Source: Lysobacteraceae bacterium
Lineage (GTDB): Bacteria; Pseudomonadota; Gammaproteobacteria; Xanthomonadales; Ahniellaceae
Assembly: GCA_021299185.1 (NCBI GenBank)
Contig: JAJTHZ010000010.1
Location: 1 to 62,566, forward strand
Direction: 5' to 3'
Length of the DNA stretch: 62,566 nucleotides
Shown: positions 43,873-52,401 of the stretch, one piece after another
Layout: each line of letters starts with the position of its first letter
How positions within the stretch are numbered: position 1 is the first letter of the stretch
The notes under the pieces: model-generated
Told to the model about the DNA's origin: nothing
The model's database searches: none
What the model saw: the letters and a program-made list of their open reading frames with translations, nothing else
Translations under genes and position numbers: made by a program

Positions 43873-44409
43873 ATGCGCTGGATGGTGTTCAATGTCCTGG
43901 GATTCCAGGCAGTGTGGTGGGCCTGCGTGCTCGGCGCGGGCGAGGGTTCGACGTGGCCCGGACCGCTGGCAGCGGCCGTCTTCGTGGCCTTGCACCTTCG
44001 CTTCACGCCGACGCCGGGGCGCGACCTGCGCCTGCTGACCGCGGCCGTGCTGCTGGGCCTGCTGTTCGACGGCCTGCTGGGCGCCAGCGGTGCAGTGGCC
44101 TATGCCACGGCGAACGAGGTGCGCGCACTGGCGCCGGCCTGGATCCTCGCGCTGTGGGCGGGGTTCGGATTGACCTTGACCCATTCGATGGCGTTCTTCG
44201 CGACGCGACCGGTGGCGGCCGCGCTGTTCGGCCTGGTCGGCGGACCGCTGGCCTATGCCAGTGCCGGAGCGGTCGCGGGCGCAGCTTCGTTTCCGCAGGG
44301 CGTCACGATCGGGCTGGGCGCGGTGGCCCTGGCCTGGGCGCTAGCCATGCCCTTGCTCTACGCGATCGACCGCCGCTTTGGCGCCGTTCGCCAGCAGGCC
44401 GCGGCATGA
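43873..44409 (+). CDS. DUF2878-family integral membrane protein
   Basis: 178 residues. The ATG at 43873 has GGAGG eight bases upstream; the ATG at 43867 is too close to it. About five membrane segments, with N-V-L-G-F-Q-A-V-W-W-A-C-V at the start, R-x-x-x-D-x-R-L-L-T-A-A-V-L-L-G-L-L-F-D in the middle and A-P-A-W-I-L-A-L-W-A-G-F-G-L-T-L-T-H-S-M, match DUF2878 (YmjA-like). Its function is unknown. In many proteobacteria it belongs to a fatty-acid-modifying cluster with Cfa-type methyltransferases, DUF1365 and DUF1295 genes. Only the second half of that set is present here. It overlaps the next gene by ATGA. Confidence 0.85.
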   Translation: MRWMVFNVLGFQAVWWACVLGAGEGSTWPGPLAAAVFVALHLRFTPTPGRDLRLLTAAVLLGLLFDGLLGASGAVAYATANEVRALAPAWILALWAGFGLTLTHSMAFFATRPVAAALFGLVGGPLAYASAGAVAGAASFPQGVTIGLGAVALAWALAMPLLYAIDRRFGAVRQQAAA

Positions 44410-45206
44410 GCGCCGTCGAGATCCTGCTCGTGGTCTGGGTCGCCGCAGCGCTGGGCATGGGAGCGGCCTATGTCTACGCGCGCGCGCGCCGCAACATGGG
44501 CTACGTCGACGTGTTCTGGGCGCTCGGCATGGCGCTGGCGGCGATCACGGTCGGATTGCTCGCCGGAGGCGATCCGCTGGTGCGACTCCTGGTGGCCGCC
44601 CTCGGCGGCCTCTGGGGGCTGCGCCTGTTCCGGTTCCTGTGGCAGCGCGTTCGCGGCGAGGCCGAGGACGGGCGCTATCGGGCGATGCGCGAGGCGATCG
44701 GCGACGGCGGGCCGCGCTGGTTCGCCTTCTTCCAGTTGCAGGCGCTGGTGATCGCGCTGTTCGCGCTGCCGTTCATCGCCGCAGCCTCCGCGCCCGGCGG
44801 CTTCGACAGTCCTTGGCTGTGGCTGGCAATCACGGTGTGGCTGGTGGCCATGGCGGGCGAAACGCTCGCGGATCGCCAACTTCACGCGCACCGTCGCGAC
44901 GTCGCGCAGCGCGGCCGCACCTGTCGCCGCGGACTGTGGGCGTGGTCGCGGCATCCGAACTACTTCTTCGAATGGCTGCACTGGTTCGCCTATGTGGCGC
45001 TCGCCGCCGCCGGCCCGCTGTGGTGGCTGGCATGGCTCGGTCCGTTGCTGATGTTCGCCTTCCTGTGGCGGGTCAGCGGTATCCCGTGGACCGAGGCACA
45101 GGCGCTGCGCAGCCGCGGCGACGACTACCGCCGCTACCAGGCCGAGGTCAGTGCGTTCTTTCCCTGGCCACCCGCGCGCGGTGCGGCACGCGCCACCACC
45201 GGTTGA
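44406..45206 (+). CDS. DUF1295-family membrane enzyme (steroid 5-alpha-reductase-like)
   Basis: 266 residues, seven or so membrane segments. The motifs M-G-Y-V-D-V-F-W-A, L-W-G-L-R-L-F-R-F-L, G-E-T-L-A-D-R-Q-L, G-L-W-A-W-S-R-H-P-N-Y-F-F-E-W and Y-R-R-Y-Q-A-E-V-S-A-F-F-P-W are those of DUF1295, related to steroid 5-alpha-reductases and isoprenylcysteine methyltransferases. R-H-P-N-Y-F is the probable cofactor-binding signature. A reductase acting on a lipid is likely. Translation is coupled to DUF2878 through ATGA at 44406-44409, and the next gene starts 16 bp after its stop. Confidence 0.88.
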   Translation: MSAVEILLVVWVAAALGMGAAYVYARARRNMGYVDVFWALGMALAAITVGLLAGGDPLVRLLVAALGGLWGLRLFRFLWQRVRGEAEDGRYRAMREAIGDGGPRWFAFFQLQALVIALFALPFIAAASAPGGFDSPWLWLAITVWLVAMAGETLADRQLHAHRRDVAQRGRTCRRGLWAWSRHPNYFFEWLHWFAYVALAAAGPLWWLAWLGPLLMFAFLWRVSGIPWTEAQALRSRGDDYRRYQAEVSAFFPWPPARGAARATTG

Positions 45207-45222
45207 ACCCGAGGAACCCTAC

Positions 45223-45990
45223 ATGAAGACGATGCTCACACTGGCGCTGATCGCAGCGCTGCATGCCGCACCGGCGCACGCGCTCGTGCAGCGCGAAGTG
45301 GCGCTGGCCAGCGACCTCGACGACGGCGCGGCCCTTTATCGCGAGGAACACCTCGTGCGACGGGTCGATGGCGACCCCGCCGAGCGGCTGGTGCTGTACC
45401 GCTGCCTCGATGGCGTGGCCTTCGCGCGCAAGCGCGTGCGCTACGCGGACGCACCGACGGCGCCTTCGTTCCTGCTCGAGGATGCGCGCAGCGGCTACCG
45501 TGAAGGCGCCGAGCGCACCACCGCGGGCACGCGCGTGGCGTGGACTGCGCCGGGCGAGGCGGAGGCAGCCGCGCTGCTGCCGCCCGGCCCACTGGTCGCC
45601 GACGCGGGTTTCGACGAATGGGTGCGCGCGTCGTGGGTCCCGCTCACCGAAGGCCGCACGCGTTCGATGCAGTTCCTGGTGCCCTCGCGCCTGCGCACCT
45701 ATCGCTTCGACGTCGCGCCGGTCGGCGCGGACGATCCCTCGTTGCGCGCCTTCCGCCTGCGGCTGGGTGGCTGGTTCGGCTGGCTGTTGCCCTCGATCGA
45801 GGTCGCCTACGACGCCGAAACCCGACGGCTGGTCCGTTTCGAGGGCCTTTCGAACCTGCGCGACGACGCGGGTGAACGCCCGTTGAAGGTGCGCATCGAG
45901 TTCCCCGTGCCACCGGTGCCGGTCGATCCAGTCCTGTTCGATCGCGCGCTGGACGAGCCACTGGTGGCCTGTACCGTGCGGCGCGCGTGA
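45223..45990 (+). CDS. Exported hypothetical protein of the DUF2878-DUF1295 operon
   Basis: 255 residues with a signal peptide (M-K-T-M-L-T-L-A-L-I-A-A-L-H-A-A-P-A-H-A). GAGGAA lies eight bases before the ATG. The mature part is beta-rich, with S-R-L-R-T-Y-R-F-D-V and W-F-G-W-L-L-P-S-I-E-V-A-Y-D near the end and no cysteine pairs. I do not recognise a family. Position suggests a periplasmic partner in lipid modification or transfer. Confidence 0.72.
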   Translation: MKTMLTLALIAALHAAPAHALVQREVALASDLDDGAALYREEHLVRRVDGDPAERLVLYRCLDGVAFARKRVRYADAPTAPSFLLEDARSGYREGAERTTAGTRVAWTAPGEAEAAALLPPGPLVADAGFDEWVRASWVPLTEGRTRSMQFLVPSRLRTYRFDVAPVGADDPSLRAFRLRLGGWFGWLLPSIEVAYDAETRRLVRFEGLSNLRDDAGERPLKVRIEFPVPPVPVDPVLFDRALDEPLVACTVRRA

Positions 45991-46053
45991 CGGAAGGCGT
46001 CCATCGCGCTGCGATGTGGGCGCGTCCACATTCGACCCAGACAGAGGAGTTCC

Positions 46054-46596
46054 ATGACCATGTTCCGCATCCTGACCCTTCTCACCGCCATCGTGCTCTC
46101 TGCGTGTGCGGGTCCCGCCGCGAGCGAGCGCGCGCCGATGGTGGCCGCGCCGTCCGTCGACCTGCCGCGCTTCGCGGGCACCTGGTACGTGATCGGCCAC
46201 ATTCCTTATTTCTTCGAGGAAGGCAAGGTGGCCCTGCGCGATGAGTATCGCCTGCGTCCCGACGGACGGATCGACAATGACTTCGTGTTCAAGAAGCGCT
46301 TCGACGGGGAGGATCGCCGCTGGCGCGGCGTGTCCACCGTCGTGCCCGGCAGCGAGGGCGCGCGCTGGAAGGTGCAGTTCGTGTGGCCGCTGTCGACCGA
46401 GCTGGTGGTCGTGCACGTCGACGACGACTACCAGGGCGCCGCGCTGGCGACGCCGGATCGCAAGTTGGCCTGGGTGTTCGGTCGCGAAGCGACGATGGAT
46501 TCCGCGCGCTACGACGCGCTGGTGGCGAGGCTCGTGGCGCAAGGCGTGGACCCCTCAACGCTGAGGATGGTTCCGCAGGTGGCGCCGGGAACCTGA
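46054..46596 (+). CDS. Lipocalin-family lipoprotein, copy 1 (Blc-like)
   Basis: 180 residues. The signal peptide ends in L-S-A-C, a lipobox, so it is lipid-anchored, probably in the outer membrane. The lipocalin signature G-T-W-Y-V-I-G follows the N-terminal strand, then Y-F-F-E-E-G-K-V, D-E-Y-R-L-R-P-D-G-R-I, W-K-V-Q-F-V-W-P, Y-Q-G-A-A-L-A-T-P and R-K-L-A-W-V-F-G-R of the Blc type, which bind lysophospholipids or fatty acids. It ends the DUF2878-DUF1295 run, 63 bp after the previous stop. A near-identical paralogue lies at 50507-51061. AGGAG precedes the ATG at 46054. Confidence 0.9.
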   Translation: MTMFRILTLLTAIVLSACAGPAASERAPMVAAPSVDLPRFAGTWYVIGHIPYFFEEGKVALRDEYRLRPDGRIDNDFVFKKRFDGEDRRWRGVSTVVPGSEGARWKVQFVWPLSTELVVVHVDDDYQGAALATPDRKLAWVFGREATMDSARYDALVARLVAQGVDPSTLRMVPQVAPGT

Positions 46597-46762
46597 AAGC
46601 GCGCGGCGACTGTGTTGCCCGACGCGCGAGATCGCGAAGCCGATTTCGGGGCGCCGCTGTCGTCGCCTTCGAAATCGCCGCGCCCGGGGATGGCGCTCTG
46701 GACCTTGGGCGACGACGCGCGCGCCCGGAAGCTGGCGGGGCGGCCTGCGCCGGACCGCGGCT

Positions 46763-46966
46763 TCAGGGCGCTGGCGCGCCGCCAGCGCACTCGTCGCAGC
46801 CCGCCATCGCAGTGGGTTGCTCGGTGTAGCGATACGGACCGGCAATTCGGTCCTCATCGCCGGGGCCGATCGCGTGCCACCGCTTGCGCCAGGGATTCAC
46901 GTTGGTGGGACTGCGGCTGTCGTAGCATTCCAGCCAGTTCGGAGCAAACGGGTTTGCGGGTCGCAA
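46763..46966 (-). CDS. Possible small protein (67 codons), doubtful
   Basis: In the 369-bp gap after the lipocalin gene a minus-strand frame from TTG 46966 encodes W-L-E-C-Y-D-S-R-S-P-T-N-V-N-P and G-P-Y-R-Y-T-E-Q-P-T-A-M-A, with a balanced composition unlike the Arg/Ala-rich noise frames of this genome. It has no ATG near its start, no clear ribosome site, and its start touches the start of the opposing LytTR gene. It could be a gene remnant or chance. It is reported because its composition stands out. Confidence 0.3.
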   Translation of the reverse strand: MRPANPFAPNWLECYDSRSPTNVNPWRKRWHAIGPGDEDRIAGPYRYTEQPTAMAGCDECAGGAPAP

Positions 46967-48007
46967 TGGCGTGGCGCATGTCGTGGCGAAGGGTCTGGGT
47001 GTGGTGGCTGACCGTGTCGTTCGCGCTGGCCCTGCTGCTGTCCTTCACCGATTCCGAAGTGACCCAGGGCCTGGGGCTGCTGCCGGCCTTCGCGCTCTGG
47101 TTCGCGCACGTGAGCGTCGGGCTTTTGCTCGCCGTGTTGTGCGTGCGCGGCCTGGCCAAAGTTCGCGCGCTCGCGCGTCTGCCTGCACTGGTGCAGCGGC
47201 TGTTGGGCGGGCTGATCGGCAGCGTGCTGTTCGCGCCGCTGGCATTCGGTATCGAGTCCCTGTGGCCGCCCGAGGGCGAGGAGATCGTCGACGGCTTCCT
47301 CGACGAGTGGGAGCGCGCCGGGGGCGCGCTCGCGGTGGTTGCGGAGTGGCTGCGTCTCGCGCTGCAGTACCTCAGCAGTTGGGCGCTGCTCAACCTGCCG
47401 CCGCTGCTCGCCTCCCAGCGCCCGGAACTGAACCACCCGCAGGATCCCCCCCCGCAGCGACGAGCCGCGTTCGATCCCGGTGGCGCCGGACGCGCAAGCC
47501 GCGACATCCCCGGTCGTTCCGGCGCCGGATCTCGTGTCGCGAGCGATCGAGACAGCGCCGGATCCGAGCCATACGCCGGCCTCGCCAAGGGCGCAGGGCG
47601 ACCCACGGCCACACCCGCCGACCCCGCAGCCGGCGGCCGCGGAAGCAGCGACCGATGCGTCGTCGACGCCGCTGCTCGATCGCATACCGCCGGCGATCGG
47701 GCGCCAGCTCGTCGTGGTGCAGTCCGATCTGCACTACCTTCTCGTGCGTTCGACCCGCGGCACCGCGACCGTTCTCGGCTCGATCGCGGAACTCGAGTCG
47801 GAGCTCGGTGATCGGGGCCTGCGGGTCCACCGGTCGTTCTGGGTGGCTGTCGACCAGGTTCGCAAGGTACGGCGTACCGCGCGCGGTTGGTTCTGCATCA
47901 TGTCCGACCAGAGCAAGGTCCCGATCAGTCGGCGACGGATCGCGACGGTGAAGGAACGGATCGGCGTCGACTTCGTCGTCAACGACGACCTGTCCCAGGG
48001 CGGATAG
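46966..48007 (+). pseudogene. Membrane-bound LytTR-family regulator split by a frameshift at a C8 tract
   Basis: The ATG at 46966 opens a frame with four membrane segments (V-W-W-L-T-V-S-F-A-L-A-L-L-L, F-A-L-W-F-A-H-V-S-V-G-L-L-L, L-I-G-S-V-L-F-A-P-L-A-F-G, Y-L-S-S-W-A-L-L-N-L). At eight Cs (47446-47453) the frame must shift to reach a C-terminal LytTR DNA-binding domain (Q-L-V-V-V-Q-S-D-L-H-Y-L-L-V, L-R-V-H-R-S-F-W-V, V-P-I-S-R-R-R). Removing one C joins the two halves through a Pro/Ala-rich linker into about 346 residues. This is the usual membrane-sensor/LytTR design. The tract may be an assembly error, slippage during transcription, or a phase-variable switch. Without correction, the product lacks DNA binding. 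Confidence 0.75.
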
Positions 48008-48178
48008 GCGGCCTACCGGGCCCACGTTGGCGCGATCGATTCGCGCACCGAACGATCGGCGGGATGCGACGCGACCCCCACGGCGAGATCCAGACGGGGG
48101 GATCGCGTCGCCGCGGCGCGGCACCCGTCGGGTGGGCCGATCACCGGCCGCTCGGCGAAGCCGCGTCGCATGCGCACT

Positions 48179-49957
48179 TCAGGGCGCCCGGCAGACCGCG
48201 TCCGGTGCCGCGCTCGGACTCAGGCGACAGGGCGATCCGCCGCGCGGGGGCTGATTGCCGCAACGGCACGAGGATGCGTCGGGCAACGTCAGTCGCGCGC
48301 TCGCGATGTCGATCCAGCGGGATGGAGCGGCACCTTCGACCACCCAGGCAGGGAAGCTGCTGCCCTGCACGATGAGTCCGGGCCGGCTGCCCGCCGCGAA
48401 GCGATACCCGATCGAGGCGAACTGGACCCTGGCCCAGCGGCCGGCGACAGCCGGAATCAACTGCTCGCGCACGAGCCGCACCTCACCGTCGGCCCGGATG
48501 TCGACGAGCTTGACCACCAGCGGGCCCTCGGCAGGCCGCTTCAGGCGCAGCACGGCACCCACTTCCCCGGCGATCGGCAGGCCCGTGCGCAGCACGGGGC
48601 CGCGCAGCATGCCGACATCGGCCCGCTGCAGCAGCGGTCGCTGGTCGAGCATGCCGGACGGTGCGATCAGGTGGTTGCCGCCGAGCGTCGGGACCGGACG
48701 CGTCGCATCGATCGCGATCGGCGCGGCCGGCGGGACGAGGTCGAGCACCGTCGTGCGCGTTTCGAGCGGCCAACGGTCGCTGCCGATGGTCGATGCCACG
48801 CCCTCGCCGGCCCAGGCGAACTGGACGCGCGGCCATCGCGGCACTTCCGTCGCGGCGCCCTTCAGCCAATGGTCGAACCACGCGAACATCGGGCGGATCG
48901 GCCAGATCGCGCCGTCGTCGACGTCGTAATGGGTGCCGTCGAGCATGATCAGCCGGTCGTCGTCGGCGCCGAAGCGGCGCTGGGTCCAGGTGTCGATCGC
49001 GCTGTCGTGGAAGAAGTCGTGCCACAGCCCGACTTGAAGCAGCGGCGCGCGCAGCCGGAATCGCAGGTCGTTGGCGGCCAGAACCCGCGGCTGCGTGCGT
49101 GCGGCGAGCAGTTCGGACCGGCGCGGCTGCAAGTCGCTGACGACGGGCAGGTCCGCGGTGGGGGCGGAGGTCCACCATCCGGAGGTCGACGCATCGCCGG
49201 ACTCCAGTGCGCCGAACATTTCGCCCAGCGCGTCGGTCGCATCGTTCTTGAGCAGCTCGATCGCCGGCTCGTCGAGTCCGAGGCGCGCTTCGTGGTCGGC
49301 ACTGTTCTCGAGCGACTGGTTCAGCACGAAGGGCAGCAGGGCTTCCCACTTGATCGCGCGCTCCGGGAAGATCACGCCGCCGAGGAAATCCGGACTGGTC
49401 GCCTGCGCATAGATCGCGCGGATCGAGGGTCGGTCCACGGCCGCGGCCTGCAGCGCCGCGACGCCGCTGGCCGAGTCGCCGAACACACCGATGCGGCCGT
49501 TGGACCAGGGCCGGCGTTCGACCCAGCGCACCAGCGCCTCGCCGTCGGTGCGCTCGTCGACGAACAGGCTGAACGTGCCGTCGGACTCGTTGCGGCCGCG
49601 CATGAACTGGATCACCAGCGCATAGCCCCGGTCGGTGGCCTCGGTCCAGCCGATGTCCTTCTCGTCGGCTTCGATCCCGGCGTTGGCGTGCTCCTCGGGA
49701 AAGCCGCTGACTGGAGTCATCGGCAGATCGTAGGGACTGCGCGTGATCAGCGTCGGCCAGGGCCCGCGCCCCTCGGCCGGCAGGTAGACCAGGGTCTGCA
49801 GCGCCGTGCCGTCGGCACCGGGGACACGCACTTCCGCCACCCAGTGGCCCGCCGCGGCGCGGTGGAACCCGGCCGGCCCCTCGGAGGCCAGGGCGAGCGA
49901 GCTGCCGAAGCCGACAACCACCGCCAGGGCGCATGAGGCCAAACTCGATACGTTCAT
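48179..49957 (-). CDS. Exported CocE/NonD-family hydrolase (X-Pro dipeptidyl-peptidase-like)
   Basis: 592 residues from the ATG at 49957 (GGGAGAAGCGAAC upstream). A signal peptide (ending near LALAS) precedes the S15-type alpha/beta-hydrolase: P-T-L-I-T-R-S-P-Y, R-G-R-N-E-S-D-G, the nucleophile Ser in G-D-S-A-S-G, Asp in H-D-F-F and His in G-T-H-Y-D. The C-terminal jelly-roll domain of the family follows (F-A-S-I-G-Y-R-F-A-A-G). Enzymes of this family cut acyl bonds in esters or X-Pro peptides. The last 30 residues are Cys/Pro/Ser-rich and look unlike the family, so the natural stop may have been lost. It is 171 bp from the convergent LytTR gene. Confidence 0.83.
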   Translation of the reverse strand: MNVSSLASCALAVVVGFGSSLALASEGPAGFHRAAAGHWVAEVRVPGADGTALQTLVYLPAEGRGPWPTLITRSPYDLPMTPVSGFPEEHANAGIEADEKDIGWTEATDRGYALVIQFMRGRNESDGTFSLFVDERTDGEALVRWVERRPWSNGRIGVFGDSASGVAALQAAAVDRPSIRAIYAQATSPDFLGGVIFPERAIKWEALLPFVLNQSLENSADHEARLGLDEPAIELLKNDATDALGEMFGALESGDASTSGWWTSAPTADLPVVSDLQPRRSELLAARTQPRVLAANDLRFRLRAPLLQVGLWHDFFHDSAIDTWTQRRFGADDDRLIMLDGTHYDVDDGAIWPIRPMFAWFDHWLKGAATEVPRWPRVQFAWAGEGVASTIGSDRWPLETRTTVLDLVPPAAPIAIDATRPVPTLGGNHLIAPSGMLDQRPLLQRADVGMLRGPVLRTGLPIAGEVGAVLRLKRPAEGPLVVKLVDIRADGEVRLVREQLIPAVAGRWARVQFASIGYRFAAGSRPGLIVQGSSFPAWVVEGAAPSRWIDIASARLTLPDASSCRCGNQPPRGGSPCRLSPSAAPDAVCRAP

Positions 49958-50506
49958 GTTCGCTTCTCCCGTGCCCGAGCGGGGACACGATTGGCCGGAC
50001 GACGGGTCCGGCCGGGCAACGGTGGGACGTTCGGCAAGCCGTTCGTGGTGGTGCCGCCACCGTGGCGCATGAACGGTGCTTCCCATGCATCACCGTCGCC
50101 GCGCGCGAGCGGGCGGTACGGCGCCGCCGGCAGGGTCGGCACGCCGGTCCGGGCATCGAGGTCGTCGATCCGGCGGGCAGCGGCGCGACCATGCCGCAGC
50201 AGCGCGTCCGTCGAGCCGGTCGCGCGCGGTCCTCACCACGTGGACACTTGCGGGCCTGGCCGCTTGGAGCGTCTTGGCGGGCGTCGTGCGAACCGTACGC
50301 CCCGGGCGTCACGGCCATGTGAGTTGCAGGATCCGCCTGCGTCACTACCGCGCGTGGATCGCTGGGGTGCTGTCCGGGCGACCTCGGTCCCGCCGTCGAG
50401 ACCCGCAGCGCGATCTGCCCGGCGGACATCCGCGGCATCGCGACGTCCACGCGACGACTGCATCCGCTTCATCCGCCGTCCATCCGCGGCGGCGCAAAAT
50501 GCGTCC
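49958..50506. other. Gene-free gap
   Basis: These 549 bp separate the divergent CocE-like and lipocalin-2 genes. Arg/Pro/Ala-rich open frames cross it on both strands, but none looks like a protein. I see no IS end or repeat. It is unusually long for this genome and may be decayed DNA left by the duplication that produced the second lipocalin. Confidence 0.45.
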
Positions 50507-51061
50507 ATGAGCACTCTGCCCGTCCTGCCCCGCCTCCTCGTCGCCGGCTTCGTGCTGGCGATCGCCGCCTGCGCGGGCCCCGCCGCGCGCGACCGCATGC
50601 CGATCGAACCCGCGACCGCCGTCGACCTGCCGCGCTTCATGGGCACCTGGCACGTGATCGCGCACGTGCCGTACTTCCTCGAGGAGGGCAAGGTCGCCAC
50701 CCGCGACGAGTACCGCCTGCGCCCCGACGGCCGGATCGACAATGACTTCGTGTTCAAGAAGCGCTTCGGCGAGGAAGACCGGCGCTGGCGCGGCGTGTCC
50801 ACGGTGATGCCCGGCAGCGGCGGTGCGCGCTGGAAGGTGCAGTTCATCTGGCCGTTCTCGACCGAACTGGTGGTGGTGCACGTCGACGACGACTACCAGG
50901 GCGCGGCACTCGCCACGCCGGACCGCAAGCTGGCCTGGGTGTTCGGCCGCGAGCCGACGATGGCGCCGGCACGCTACGAGGCGCTGGTGGCGAAGCTCGC
51001 CGCGCAGGGCGTGGATGCGGCAGCGATGCGGATGGTGCCGCAAGTGCCGCCCGGCGCCTGA
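50507..51061 (+). CDS. Lipocalin-family lipoprotein, copy 2 (Blc-like)
   Basis: 184 residues. The lipobox I-A-A-C follows a hydrophobic N-terminus. The lipocalin signature G-T-W-H-V-I-A and the same series of motifs as copy 1 follow (E-E-G-K-V-A, D-E-Y-R-L-R-P-D-G-R, D-N-D-F-V-F-K-K-R-F, Q-F-I-W-P-F-S-T-E-L, R-K-L-A-W-V-F-G-R). The two proteins differ mainly at their ends and in scattered positions, and long stretches match at DNA level. G-T-W-Y has become G-T-W-H here. The ATG at 50507 has no strong ribosome site. It is followed by the glycosyltransferase gene and may share a transcript with it. Confidence 0.9.
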   Translation: MSTLPVLPRLLVAGFVLAIAACAGPAARDRMPIEPATAVDLPRFMGTWHVIAHVPYFLEEGKVATRDEYRLRPDGRIDNDFVFKKRFGEEDRRWRGVSTVMPGSGGARWKVQFIWPFSTELVVVHVDDDYQGAALATPDRKLAWVFGREPTMAPARYEALVAKLAAQGVDAAAMRMVPQVPPGA

Positions 51062-51113
51062 CCAAGCGCCGCTGCGGCGCTAAGCTTCGCGCCGTCATGC
51101 CGCGGCGCGTCCC

Positions 51114-52382
51114 TTGAGAGTCCTGCTCGCCACCATCGGCACGCGCGGCGACGTGCAACCTTTCCTCGCGCTGGCGCTGGGGCTGCGCGCGCGGGGTCAC
51201 GAGGTCGCGATCGCGACCTGCCCGCGCTTCGCGTCGATGCTCGACGCACACGGCATCCCACTGCTGCCGCTGGACGAGGGGCTGCTGGAACTGCTCGACA
51301 GTACTGCGGGTCGCGCGATCTTCGCCGGCCTCGACGGCGCGCTCGGCATGCTGCGCACGATCCCCAAGGTGCTGCGGCAGGTCGGTCCGATCCACCATCG
51401 GCTGGTGGCCGCCGCCTGGGCGGCGACGGAAGCGTTCGCGCCCGACGTCGTCGTGCACCATCCGAAGCTGTTCTGCATGCCGGTGTTCGCCGCCCGTCGG
51501 GGCATCCCGGCGCTGCTGGCGCTGTTCGTGCCGATGCTGGCGCCGACCGGCACGGCGCCGGTGCCGGGCCTGCCGCGGCTGCCGCTGGGGCACGGCTACA
51601 ACCGCCTGACCTGGCACGCGCTGCGGCTGGCGATGCGCGCGGGCAGCGCACCCTGGCTGCGTCCCTGGCGGCGGCGCCACGATCCCGAACATCGTGCGCG
51701 CGCGGCGCATCCGCTGCGCACCGCGCGCGACCGGCCTCTACCGATGCTGCACGCGTTCAGTGCGGCTGTCTGCCCCCCGCCCGGCGACTGGCCGGCGGAA
51801 GCGACGCTGACCGGCTACTGGTTCCTGCCCGAAGCCGACTGGACGCCACCACCCGCACTCGCGGCCTTCATCGACGCCGGCCCGGCGCCGGTCTACGTCG
51901 GCTTCGGCAGCATGGCGGGCGTCGATCCGGCGTCGACCACGCGCGTCGTGCTCGATGCGGTCGCGCGCGCCGGCGTGCGGGCCGTGCTCGCCACTGGCTG
52001 GGGCGGGATTGCGGTGTCCGACGTGCCGGCCGGCGTGTTCCTGCTCGATGCGGCACCGCACGCGGCGCTGTTCCCGCGCATGTCGGCGGTCATCCACCAC
52101 GGCGGCGCGGGCACCACGGCCGCCGGGCTGCGCGCGGGCTGTCCGACCGTGGTGTGTCCCTTCGCCGTCGACCAACCGTTCTGGGGCGCGCGCGTGCAGG
52201 CGCTCGGCGCGGGGCCGGCGCCGATCCCGCAGCGGCAGCTCGATCCGCGGCGCCTGGGCGATGCGATCCACGCCGCGGTGCACGACCCGGCGATCCGCAA
52301 CGCGGCGCGGCGACTGTCGCAGGCGATCCGAGCCGAGGATGGCGTGGCGGCGGCGATCGCGCGGATCGAGGCGGCAGCTTGA
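51114..52382 (+). CDS. GT1-family glycosyltransferase (sterol/macrolide glucosyltransferase-like)
   Basis: 422 residues, starting at TTG 51114, the only start that gives the family's opening M-R-V-L-L-A-T-I-G-T-R-G-D-V-Q-P-F-L-A-L-A. The GT-B fold is complete: an N-terminal acceptor half, a linker, then G-F-G-S-M and the nucleotide-sugar motif H-H-G-G-A-G-T-T with C-P-F-A-V-D-Q-P-F-W-G. Relatives transfer glucose or similar from UDP- or TDP-sugars to lipids, sterols or macrolides. The acceptor is not known. It follows the lipocalin by 52 bp, which suggests a lipid acceptor. Confidence 0.88.
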   Translation: MRVLLATIGTRGDVQPFLALALGLRARGHEVAIATCPRFASMLDAHGIPLLPLDEGLLELLDSTAGRAIFAGLDGALGMLRTIPKVLRQVGPIHHRLVAAAWAATEAFAPDVVVHHPKLFCMPVFAARRGIPALLALFVPMLAPTGTAPVPGLPRLPLGHGYNRLTWHALRLAMRAGSAPWLRPWRRRHDPEHRARAAHPLRTARDRPLPMLHAFSAAVCPPPGDWPAEATLTGYWFLPEADWTPPPALAAFIDAGPAPVYVGFGSMAGVDPASTTRVVLDAVARAGVRAVLATGWGGIAVSDVPAGVFLLDAAPHAALFPRMSAVIHHGGAGTTAAGLRAGCPTVVCPFAVDQPFWGARVQALGAGPAPIPQRQLDPRRLGDAIHAAVHDPAIRNAARRLSQAIRAEDGVAAAIARIEAAA

Positions 52383-52401
52383 GCGCTGCCGCTCGCCGCG
52401 C

